Positions 1 to 8,770 of a stretch of DNA of 31,364 bases are shown piece by piece. Within the stretch, counting starts at the first letter, position 1. Each line of letters opens with the position of its first letter. The notes beneath the pieces were generated by a model that was given only the letters and a program-made list of their open reading frames with translations, did not search any database and was not told where the DNA came from. This DNA is from Chara braunii. Its lineage: Eukaryota > Streptophyta > Charophyceae > Charales > Characeae. The position numbers were made by a program, and so were the translations under genes. Where the stretch lies: contig BFEA01000556.1 of assembly GCA_003427395.1 (NCBI GenBank), positions 403,025 through 434,388 of the forward strand, in the 5' to 3' direction.

Positions 1-64
<64 letters not shown>
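1..64. repeat. (CA)n microsatellite
   Basis: Thirty-two uninterrupted CA dinucleotides open the window. The other edge is also a simple repeat, so both ends may be places where an assembly contig stopped. Nothing coding is associated with it. Confidence 0.98.
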
Positions 65-68
<4 letters not shown>

Positions 69-480
69 GTTTTTGGTATGTTTCTTGTTTTGCGTTTCTA
101 CTATTTTTTTTCTTACTTTTTGTGTCCCCAGCTGAGCACCCTCCAGCAGTGTGAAACAGTCGGTGGGTCCTCGTTTGGAGTGCCTATTGCACTCTTAGGG
201 GGGGCGCTCGGTTCGGGATGTCTGTCTTGCCTGTGGGTGATGACGGATGGTCGTCGGAGTGTCTCCCTGGCTCTGTGGGTGGTGGGAACCACAGTCTGCG
301 GGGTTAACTCGTGATGTGAGTAGGTCATGTGCCGCTTTGCTCCGTGTTGGATGTGTAGATTGTCTTGCCTGCGCTCTGCCGATGCCTTGCCGCCCATACT
401 GCTCACTTTGCGGGTCTTCCTCGCTGCTCTGATGCCTTGCCGCCCATCCGCAGGCCGTGCCTTCCGTGTCTTTTGCTCGC
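65..480. other. No gene recognised; T/G-rich spacer
   Basis: Open frames here are short, low-complexity and Leu/Cys/Ser-rich, as expected of T- and G-rich DNA. I see no domain, RNA gene or element boundary. The right part (roughly 365-480) already contains degenerate pieces of the GCCTTGC/GCC repeat that becomes regular from 481. Confidence 0.5.
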
Positions 481-795
481 ATGCCTAGTGGTTTGGTTGC
501 CTTGTGGTGGTGCCTTGCGCTTCAGTGCACGGTTGCTGAGCTGCTTGTCCGTGTGCCCTGCCGGCCTTCATTGTCCTTTGCTTGGATGCCTTGTAGTTTG
601 GTTGCCTTGTTGGTGGTGCCTTGTGCTTCACTGCACGGTTGTCGAGCTGCTCGTTTGCCTGCCCTGTTGGCTTTCCTTGTCCTTATCTTGCTTGCGTGCC
701 TTGTAGTCTGGTCGCCTTGCTGATGCTGCCTTGCACTTCACCGCACGGTTGTCGAGCTGCTCGTCCGCCTGCCCTGTCTTTCCCTGCAGTCGTCT
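481..795 (+). repeat. ~107-bp tandem repeat, three units
   Basis: Three units start near 481, 586 and 696 (periods about 105 and 110). Each carries in order a TGCCTNGTNGTTTGGTTGCC-like block, a GGTGCCTTGCGCTTCA block, a GCACGGTTG block and GAGCTGCTCGT, then a TGCCCTG-rich end. Copies differ by many substitutions, so this is an old array. Open frames across it (Leu/Val/Cys-rich) follow the repeat and are not judged genes. Confidence 0.8.
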
Positions 796-858
796 TTGGT
801 GATAAGCAATTGGGCTGCCTCTACTGAGTTGTCTGCTGCTCCGCAGGGTTGCTGCCGT

Positions 859-1622
859 TGTTATGTCCCGCTTGGGGAGTCTGCCTTCAACAAGGGTCAA
901 AGGGTTCATGACCCAAACCATCAAATACAGAGATTCCGCAGATTGTCGAGGGTTCAGCCTCCTAACGAGTCGGTGCAACCTGGACGAAACAATCTTATCA
1001 TCATCAGTTTTTATTATTTTCGGTTTTTCGATTTGCTTGGGACTTGTAATTTTTTCTGGTTTGCCTGCCTTGGTGTGCTTGTCTGCGTGTTTCGTGTGCT
1101 TGCATGTTGTCTACTCTCCTGTTACGGACTCAGTCAGGGCCCGATCCCTGGTCCGCGGGTTACCACCCGCAGGCTGCTATTTCATTTTCGAGTCTTTGTT
1201 CTCAGGTCTGACTGTTGGCGCCCTCTGCAATTAGCGCCTGTTCTCAAATTCCTCTTTTGGCACTTTCGGATTTCAATGCTTGGCGCCATCAGGCATTCTG
1301 GCGCCCAGACTCAGACCTTCAATTTTCAGTTCTGCCCTAAGGCAATTCGCACTTTTGCCCTCGGGATTAAACTTGAGTCCGGTACTTAAGACCGGACTCA
1401 AGCCCAGTACGGGCAACCAGTTTCCGGCCTCATTGCTTGTGTTCAGTGTGACTATGCTTCGACATTGTGTTCATGAATCCAAGACTCCGACATTGTGACT
1501 TTGCTACTTTGTGTCTGCGTCCGTCGAGTCGTGTCGAGTCTAAGTCGAGTTGAGTGAGTGTGTGAGTGTTCTCACTCTCCCTCCCTCTCCCAGCCTCTTT
1601 GCCCTGTCTTCGCCTTATTACA
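859..1622 (+). mobile_element. Candidate 5' LTR of a + strand LTR retroelement
   Basis: The right edge is inferred from TTATTACA directly followed by a Met-tRNA-like primer site (1624-1635). The left edge is a guess: TGTTATGTCCCGC at 859 gives the usual TG...CA ends and 764 bp, a normal LTR length. No second copy of this sequence exists in the window, so the call cannot be confirmed by an LTR pair. No gag-pol follows. It could be an old, truncated or non-autonomous (LARD-like) element. Confidence 0.3.
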
Positions 1623-1623
1623 C

Positions 1624-1635
1624 TGGCATCGGAGC
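1624..1635 (+). other. Candidate primer binding site (Met-tRNA type)
   Basis: TGGCATCGGAGC matches 10 of 12 bases of the plant Ty3/copia primer site TGGTATCAGAGC, complementary to the 3' end of tRNA-Met. It lies one base after a ...TTACA end, the usual geometry of 5' LTR plus primer site. A 10/12 match can arise by chance, so it stands only together with the adjoining LTR-like end. Confidence 0.3.
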
Positions 1636-2520
1636 GGTCTTCCTCTCCCCCCCGCCCAGAATCAAGGCCAGGTCCATCGAACCTCACCGAGCCGCACTCA
1701 TCAACGAGGAGCATCCACTTCGTCGTGCCACATCCGCCGAGGTCGTGGCCGTGATCCGCTGTGCTCATCGACCCCAGCGCGCCACTCCGGCTCCTCGTCG
1801 CAGTTCCGGCCTTAATCTTAGTCACGCCACGACCAGGTACACGCGATTTTTTTTTTTTCCTTTTACTTCTTCAATCTTCCAACCCCCGATTCTTCATCCT
1901 CCCTTGATTCTCTCTTCCCCCCGAATTCTCTTTCCCCCGTCGCATCTTCCCCCTCGATTCTCTTCTTCCCCGCTGTGCGCTACCTCCCCCTCCTGCGCCG
2001 CGTCGTCCTCCTTTCCCCTCGCTTCCTATGCTAACACCTCCGCTCCCGATCTCGTCCTCCTCCTTCGACCCCAACCCCGCTCCTGCTGTCGAGCGCATCG
2101 GTCCGGCACCGCACAAGGCAGCGCGGAACCCTCCCGACCGCGTCACGCAGGAGTTGGTTTTAATTCCTCGTCGCGAATATACATGGAGCTTCCGCAAGCC
2201 GCTCCGGTCGAGTGCGCCAGCCATACCTCCCGCGAGCCCGTACGACAGGATAGGGCCTACACGAGGCACGGCTTACCTCCACCTTACGGGAGTTGTCACC
2301 TCCCTTCGGTGGGCGTATCCCCGTCGAGCTACCAGTCCACAGTACGAAAGCTGACCAGTTGCAATCGCAGAGGTGAACCAACTGAGGGCGTTTCTCGTTC
2401 GCTGTAGCATAGGGGGTACGCGCGGTAGTACGCCTCTATCGGACCCGCACACGAACCGACATCTTGGGGGGCTGAGGTCCCAAGCGCGACTCGGCGTCGG
2501 TCGACTAGGACGTATCCCAC
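1636..2520. other. Pyrimidine-rich non-coding stretch
   Basis: The stretch from about 1840 to 2035 is mostly C and T with T runs. The longest frame (1550-2407) is Ser/Pro-rich, has no recognisable domain and overlaps shorter frames in every phase, so I do not call it a gene. If 859-1622 is an LTR, this would be its untranslated leader. Confidence 0.45.
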
Positions 2521-3830
2521 TCACCACGCATACACCACACTACAAACACAAAAATAAAACATACACACACACCTCAAACAACGCGACAACACTCCTAGTC
2601 CCTTAGTAGTCATCCCATAACTTTCCGACAGGGAAATCGGATAGGCGTCGCGCGCGAGACTTAGTATAAAACCGCGCGGACGCAGGGCTAACTCGTATCG
2701 ACTCGCAATGCAAGCATACGCAAGCGGTCGCAATGATGGCGTACTATGTAGTACCCATACTCATGTGGTCCTCGCTAATCTCGAGGGTCGCATTCGACAC
2801 TCAAGTGTCGGCTGACATGCGCCTTGAGGGATTGATCTGTCGACGCTGGACAACCGCCAAGTGCGGTTGAAAACCACACCCTCTTCTGCACCCTGCGGAG
2901 AGTGGGTGGTACACAGGTTCATACATGTGGTGGCAATCGTCTTTTATCGCCCTGGAGACCAGCTCCATCATCTAGGGCCCGGAGAGAAGTCAAGGGGTTT
3001 GACTTTGACGGTTGCCGCGGACTACAACGTCCAACCATAAAAATCTATAAAAAGCAAAGGATAAGGGGAAGTCTCATTCCCCTCGAAAACACAATTTGTT
3101 CAACCCTTACGCGCGGTCACAGTAGGCCGCACGAAGCACTCAAGACAAATATATATACACACATATATATATATAAAGGGTTATTAATATAGGACGATCA
3201 CTTCTCACAGTTACAGTGGAACTCCTTTCAGCCATATATGTATATAATCGCAAACAGTCACATCTAGAGTCCGAACCACAAACATACGTGCAATCAAATC
3301 AAAAATTCAACAAAAGTTCACGCACTACACGGGGTCAACTTCAACCATTCTCTATGCTCATACCCCTTGCTTTAGCCATACAAACCTCACTCCTGTGCAA
3401 CTCCCCAAAATTAATACTCAGTACTTTTGTTAAATGGTCATTCAATAAAGTCCGGGTGAAAACACAATGAAACAATTCAAACCACAGGGTTAAAGCCTTT
3501 AGGTTGAGTGGCAAGAGTGGATTGAAGTTGAATCACAAACCGACGAATCGACAACCGACCTGTTATCTGTGATAACAGAAGGTGATTTTCGTGGGAGCAA
3601 GTTGAAACTAGCCCAAGTCCTGAATCAATCGATCAAGAAGACGTGTAACGCAAGACAGGCCAATCCCCAAGCTAAGTCTATAAGTCTATGAAGAGTAATC
3701 TCCATATCACGATCTCACTCAAAATCTTCCTAATTTACTAAGCCTGAATATACCGCTAAGCAGTGCCCAACGCAAAGGTAGACCCTGGCATAATCTCCCC
3801 TACACAGGGTGGGTCGCCAGAATCGTCACC
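2521..3830. other. Non-coding stretch with TATA-like boxes and an AT microsatellite
   Basis: No domain-bearing frame is visible. TATAAAA-like boxes occur at 2665-2671 (GTATAAAAC) and about 3045 (CTATAAAAAG), and an alternating TATA/ACAC tract lies at about 3148-3178. An AATAAA signal sits near 2553. These are common by chance in AT-rich DNA and no transcript structure can be built from them. Confidence 0.4.
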
Positions 3831-4165
3831 TGTCAAAATATAGTCTAACTCCTTTAAACTAAGAAAATTTCGGCAGCGCTTCCCATAGGAAAAGTGTCTT
3901 TCCAGAATTAATATCAACCTGAATATGAAAGCAGAAATAGTCTTCAACTTTCCAAAGTCCAATTTTGTCTAACTCCCTAAATTAGCAAAAAATTAGGCAG
4001 CACTCCCTTTAGAAAAGGAGACTTCCCAGATTTCTACTAAGCCATATATACAATTTAGACAAGTTGAACTTTGATAAGTCAAAATTTGACTAACTTCTTG
4101 GATTTGCAGAAATTTCAGCAGCGCTTCCCGTAGCGAAAGTAGCTCGCCAAAGCCAAGTATAACAA
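3831..4165 (+). repeat. ~122-bp tandem repeat, three units
   Basis: Units start near 3831, 3955 and 4076. Each runs: GTCAAAAT-like box, (G)TCTAACTCC-like box, an A-rich stretch, GGCAGCGCTTCCC-like core (GGCAGCGCTTCCC, GGCAGCACTCCC, AGCAGCGCTTCCC), then a short purine stretch that can fold back on the core. The third unit runs into a 42-bp direct repeat (CTCAGAAAATGCANAAATTGA at 4171 and 4213). No protein is encoded. Confidence 0.75.
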
Positions 4166-4444
4166 ATGATCTCAGAAAATGCAAAAATTGACCTAAGTAA
4201 AAATAAAGTTAGCTCAGAAAATGCAGAAATTGAACCAACTCCTATCGCTCTAGCACGTGGCGAGCAACTAAAGCAACTACCTGTCAAACTGAAACACGGA
4301 CTAAGTAGTGACCTTATTCAGTCAAATGCAGGCCAAACCACAAAGGTAAGTACTCTCACAATCCCTAAGTCAACTTAGCAGACAATAGTTCATAGTCTTT
4401 CAATGATTTAGCCCTTTATACCCAGCTTACATAAGGCATAAAAT

Positions 4445-5332
4445 CAGGCCACCCAAACTTATGAGACATGCCTGGCTCATCCATTGAGTATACACAAAAC
4501 AAAGGGCACAACTACTTCTCTCTTCTTTGGGCATATGACTAGATCATTCTAGTCGCTCTGAACTGTTTAAATAGCCAAGTTATATATATCTCTCTGAACT
4601 TAATCTTCAAGGTGGGCGTAAGACTGAGTCATTCATCTTAGGAACAATGCTCAGCCGACCCAAGTTACCCTCAGTTATACTCTTAATTAATAATCTCTTC
4701 AATTGTGATAGGGCTATAGTCAGGCCACCCAAACTTATGGAGTAGTCTGACTAGCCTGTTCATAGATAAAAATAGTAATAGCATATAGTCAAATTATAAC
4801 CTTTGGGTTCCAGCATGTGCGAGGATTTGAGTCAGACCACCTGAACTTACAGAACAGTCTGACTCTCTACATGATTCGTTCCTTTCTGATTCAACTTGTG
4901 CGAGGCATTGGGCTAGACCACCTAAACTTATAGAATGGTCTGCCCTCTGCCAAATTTACTCTCTCATAATAAAAGCAAGAAGAGGCTGAGCCACCTAAAC
5001 TTATAGAATGGCTCAAACCTCCTCGTTCAGAATCAAATAAACAAAAGAAAACCCCAAAATAAACAAGGCAACAAGGCACCTGAACTTACAGAATGCACTT
5101 GGCCCCTGGAAAAGTCAAGCACAATTAGCCCTCGCAAGTCAGAGCAACCAGACCACCTAAACTTATAGAATGGTCTGATTCTCAAAGCAATTCCACAACA
5201 CTAGGTCTCCCCAAACTTATGGGGACTTCCCAACTTCCAGAGCAATCAGACCACCTAACCTTTTAGAACTGTCTGACGCTCCACACAATCCAAAATAAAA
5301 CATAGCACTGGGTCTCCCCAAACTTATGGGGA
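4445..5332 (+). repeat. Array of ten hairpins with a shared AACTTA loop
   Basis: Ten short inverted repeats lie near 4445, 4719, 4831, 4915, 4987, 5072, 5149, 5208, 5246 and 5315. Nine have the loop AACTTA exactly; the one at 5246 has ACCTTT. The loop is closed by an inner 2-3 bp stem that changes in both arms together (CTA/TAG, CTG/CAG, CCA/TGG). In most copies a short unpaired piece separates it from an outer 5-10 bp stem that also co-varies (AGACCA/TGGTCT, TGAGCCA/TGGCTCA, GTCAGAC/GTCTGAC). The copies at 5208 and 5315 are simple TCCCCA/TGGGGA stems. Spacing is irregular (38-112 bp, and 274 bp after the first) and intervening DNA is not alike. I recognise no described family. Confidence 0.85.
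4537..4554. repeat. Perfect 7-bp inverted repeat inside the hairpin region
   Basis: GACTAGA and TCTAGTC flank a 4-base loop TCAT. It sits in the long gap between the first and second AACTTA-loop hairpins but lacks that loop, so it is either a diverged member or unrelated. Confidence 0.6.
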
Positions 5333-5334
5333 CT

Positions 5335-6240
5335 TCCCATCCTTAAACGACCCAGTCAAATCTCATGCAAAGTTGCCTTCCTCCCAACCTTCCCCCAGAT
5401 ACATTCCCTTTTTATAATCTGCTTTCATGCAATCAATAAAACTGAAACTGAGATTGCACAGACGTTCTTTTATTTAGTCTGGTTTAAGTCCTGAAAGTCA
5501 GACAAAAAGTCAAAATAGGGCTACATACCATATACTCAGTCAAACATGCGTTGGGCAATACAGATAGGGGCTATAATCTGGGTTTATAGAGGGAAAGCAA
5601 TGGTTACCTTTCAGTTCCCTACCTCCATAACTCCTCCTGAGTTCCGGCAGAGCTCCCGCAATCGGTGGGGTAACCTTCCACGTAGGCCTTGCTGCGGTCC
5701 TACGGGTTGCAATCCCGCCTACCACCTTCCTCTCAGATCAGGACTAGACTTAGAGTAAGAAGGGCAGAAGATAAGGGCTTGAGACTCTCAAGATACAGTA
5801 GGGGGACTGACTCAACTCCCAGGAGAGGGCCTTGTTATCTTCCATCGCCTGAGGGCCCTGCAATGATGGCCAAACTGTAACAGCTTGGTCAAAACTGAAG
5901 TCAAACCGCCTGCCTTTGACTTCTCTGGCGATTCTCCCAACTCGCAACAAAAGTTACCCTTTCGTAGTCAGACCCATGATGTTCTCTGTGCGACGCATAT
6001 ATAAACCGTAGTAAACTTCGGCTTGAATATAGCTCGCACACCAATCGTGCATGGCAGCGAGGTACCGTGCTCGGTAATGCATAGCGCGATAGTGCAGTAA
6101 GAGTTGTAGTGCACAGCGCAGCACGAGCTTGGTGTATTCCGCCAAGGCACAACAATTGCACCTAGAGACTGTATTTAGACAATCAACAAGCAGCGGTAAG
6201 GTCCGATATTGGTAGCAAATCAGCAAAGGCTATGCAGCAG
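5335..6240. other. No gene recognised
   Basis: The left part is AT-rich with AATAAA near 5434. A TATATAAA box lies at about 5997 in CATATATAAACC and could be a + strand promoter for the splice-site-rich region to its right. The frames present are short and without domains. Confidence 0.4.
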
Positions 6241-6310
6241 CCTCCCCTCCCTTCCTTTGTTCTCACGAGTTCAACTCCGTTGCAGCTCGTGACCCGCAGA
6301 ACACCGGCCA

Positions 6311-7330
6311 CAGGTAAGTTAACAACCTCCGACTGTTGGCCTGCAACCACCCCTTTTGACAGTCCGAGCAGTCTATCGGTTTAACTAGTGAGTCCGCAAT
6401 CCTACCGTCCACCTTTCGTAAACACAACTACGCCCTGGCCAACAGCCTAACCTGCCGCTGCGTGGCTGCCCTCACTCCACCATCACTAATAGGATTTGTC
6501 AAGCATGGATCTACAGGTAAGCCTTCCCACCGCGGCCGGCCTCTTCATTCCTTCTGTCGTTGATCAGTGGATGAGCAGCGCATTGACTCACAGGTAAGTC
6601 TCTAACCTTCCCGGCCCGCTCCTCATTGTTTCGAACATTTTTGACTGAGCAAAAGATCGGAAAGACCCTCCGCCAAATCCCGAATAGGTACATCTACTCC
6701 TCCCTACTGATCTGCCTCAACATGCTCTCTGTCCCTCTTCTTCTAGCCCCCGATCGTCACCTCCCACTCGCTCTCCTTAGTGCATGTGATCGTTACGATG
6801 AGCCGACGGGTAAATACGAGTGAGACTGCGGACTGAAGCCCGCGATCACGGCTACGCCCCGCCATGTACTATATACATCAGTTCCTACAACTGCAATGGG
6901 GACGACGACGAGGGAACGACTTACTACATGCCGATCCTTGTACCCACCAAGTAGGCACAATGAGCATGAATCGTCCTACTAAGCACGAAAGTATGCAGCC
7001 CGATGCAGCTCTCTCCGGCTTGTTTCGTTTGCACTCTGCGCAGTTTGGCACCGTAGCTTGGCTTTCGGTTCACCCTACAGCACCTTTTCTGTCTACCAGT
7101 TCCGACAGTAGGATGCCGCCATACTGCGATATCCAATTCGGCCCACCGCATTCGCTCAGTCGATTGGCCGTAAGCAGCCCGTTCTCTCCCTCTAGGATCG
7201 AACAAGACGCGCACCTTCTCTGTGCGCACTGAGCTACAGAAGGAGGCTCTTTCCATTGATAGGATGCGCAACACATTATCCCGAAGGTAAGTCTTCCACC
7301 CCGCGGCTATCCATCCCGCCCCTTCCACCG
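6311..7330 (+). repeat. Degenerate repeat units carrying consensus 5' splice sites
   Basis: Strong donor-like sites occur at CAG|GTAAGT 6314, CAG|GTAAGC 6517, CAG|GTAAGT 6594 and AAG|GTAAGT 7287, all on the + strand. Three share flanks: a GATAGGATG-like or GTGGATGAGCA-like box about 30 bases upstream, and GTAAGYCTTCC or a similar CT-rich sequence ending in a CCGCGGC/CCCGGCC block downstream. They look like copies of one unit rather than independent exons, because no open frame joins them. They could be alternative first exons of a non-coding transcript, or a repeat that happens to contain a donor. Confidence 0.45.
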
Positions 7331-7623
7331 ATAGAATGAGCAAGATTGAGTGAATTTCCCGCTGAAAGACGGCCAACACTTCAAAACCGCCTCTCCTACG
7401 CACAATCCCTATTCCTCATATTCGCGGAACCGCCGCCCAGATCAAGAATCAGCTACCGCTATTTGCCTCGTGATGTTTGAAGCCCCCTGAATCGTATCTT
7501 TATCGAGACCCAATTGACTTTTTCGTATTTATCTGCCCCCGCCATAGCTACTTCAGAGAATCTCCCCGCAGTCTACTCTTTCTCTACCGCCTTCTCTACT
7601 AACCCAATGCCAAAGCTAACCTC
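7331..7623. other. No gene recognised
   Basis: The sequence is of mixed composition. The only long frame nearby (6924-7403, - strand) shows no domain, and its codon content is what the GC-rich complement of the splice-site repeats would give. Confidence 0.4.
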
Positions 7624-8033
7624 GCCATCATGTTTGCGATGGCCGAAAACCCCAAAGTAGCCTTCTCCCACGCTCGATTCCTTCGAGAATCGAGTGGGCT
7701 AGTTGTTTCCTACTCCCACCATCGCTTATCTTCCCGATACCCCACGCACTACATTTCTCTACTAGCCCCGATCCTACTAACCTAGTATGAGTTTTGAGCT
7801 CAGATTCGGGGTCGCCCTACTTAACACTTTCTCCCACCCGTTTTCATCACGGAAACGGGTGGGATTCATTGTGCTCTCCCCGTTTCTTTTCCATCCCTCC
7901 ATATCTTCGCGGACCTTATTTCTCCATTAACTCCACTTCTACTAATCTAACCTTGAAACTAATGCTACCACTAAACTCGCCTACTCCAAAACCCCCCACC
8001 TATATCCTTTTCCCGTTTGATTCTATGGAGAAT
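7624..8033. repeat. Cluster of inverted repeats with unrelated stems
   Basis: Four fold-backs lie here: GCCATC/GATGGC (7624-7643), CTCGATTC/GAATCGAG (7673-7694, with outer CCCAC/GTGGG arms), CCCACCCGTTT/AAACGGGTGGG (7833-7863, 11 bp perfect) and GATTC/GAATC near 8018-8033. Several are preceded by a TTCTCCCAC or TTTTCCCG box. Loops are not conserved, unlike the AACTTA array. No protein is encoded. Confidence 0.65.
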
Positions 8034-8700
8034 CGAATAAGTCGTTCGATCCCTCCTCCTCCATACCTGCTTTCCTTTATCAGCGGATGTACCTGGCACG
8101 AAACCGCGCCTAGGTCCATCCCCCCCTTATCCGAGTTTCGTTACTGCGTCCTGCCTCACTGCCCTGGCGCTTCTCATCGCTGCTCTGCCTCGCTGCACAG
8201 TCTCAGCGTCCGCTTCTGCCTGCCTCTCTCCCGCTGCACGCCCGATTTATCCCTTCGCCTTCTCCGCCCCTCCTTATGTCGAAGGTACCCGGCGCGCTAA
8301 CCCGTCCGGGTTCACTCACGGCTCCCTCCCTGCGTTGGTCATGCTTGTTGCTTCGCTAGTACACTCCTCCAACGATGCAGCAGTCGAGCCCGACCATCCA
8401 ACGCCTCGGGACCGCCAAAGGAGCAAACTATCTGACAGTAAAGTTAGTCCTTCCCCTCTATACACAGAGTCAGTCGAACCATCGGCCCGCTGGGTCTCTT
8501 TCGATTGCCTTGACTGCCCCGCTTCAGTGCTCGTCATAGCTCTGCCTTGCTTCGCCGTGCTACTGCTAGCGCAGCCCAACCGGACCCACCGCCCATTGCT
8601 CAGAGGTATGTCGTTGGTCCCTCCCCTCTGGCGGCTCTAAGCCAAGATCGTCGGAGCTCATAGGGGAGGGGGACCGGGAGGCACAATGATTGGCCCAGTC
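8034..8700. other. Non-coding; contains a segment shared with 30.1-30.5 kb
   Basis: No domain is seen in any frame. On the - strand, 8690-8650 reads CATTGTGCCTCCC, then a C-rich run, then CCTATGA, closely like CACTGTGCCTCCC...CCTATGA on the + strand at 30424-30454. This marks it as part of a dispersed repeat family also present beside LINE copy B. Confidence 0.5.
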
Positions 8701-8705
8701 AAAAG

Positions 8706-8723
8706 AACCTAGCTCTGATACCT
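8706..8723 (-). other. Candidate Met-tRNA primer binding site
   Basis: On the - strand this reads AGGTATCAGAGCTAGGTT, matching 16 of 18 bases of the plant initiator tRNA-Met complement. It is not followed by gag-pol, and no LTR end (...CA) abuts it. An alternative is that the site arose within the dispersed repeat shared with 30.1-30.4 kb, whose copy there reads GTAGCAGAGG at the same place. I lean to the repeat explanation but keep the match on record. Confidence 0.25.
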
Positions 8724-8770
8724 ACCGGCTAACACCTGGCCGGTACCGCCTGCTTGTCGTGGCAGGTATC
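8717..8770. repeat. Nested inverted repeats (possible three-way junction)
   Basis: GATACC at 8717 pairs with GGTATC at 8765. Enclosed are TACCGGC/GCCGGTA (8723-8745) and CCTGC/GCAGG (8749-8766, sharing two bases with the outer arm). Together they could fold as a junction of two hairpins on a closing stem. The left arm overlaps the candidate primer site. Confidence 0.5.

Noticed and set aside
1550-2407. 285-codon + strand open frame
   Set aside because: It is Ser/Pro/Arg-rich over a pyrimidine tract, with overlapping frames in other phases and no motif. It is not Gag-like despite the nearby candidate primer site.
5685-5725. B-box-like GGTTGCAATCC as a tRNA gene
   Set aside because: No A box lies at a suitable distance and no cloverleaf forms around it.
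6924-7403. 159-codon - strand open frame
   Set aside because: It shows no recognisable domain and lies antisense to the splice-site repeats; composition explains its length.
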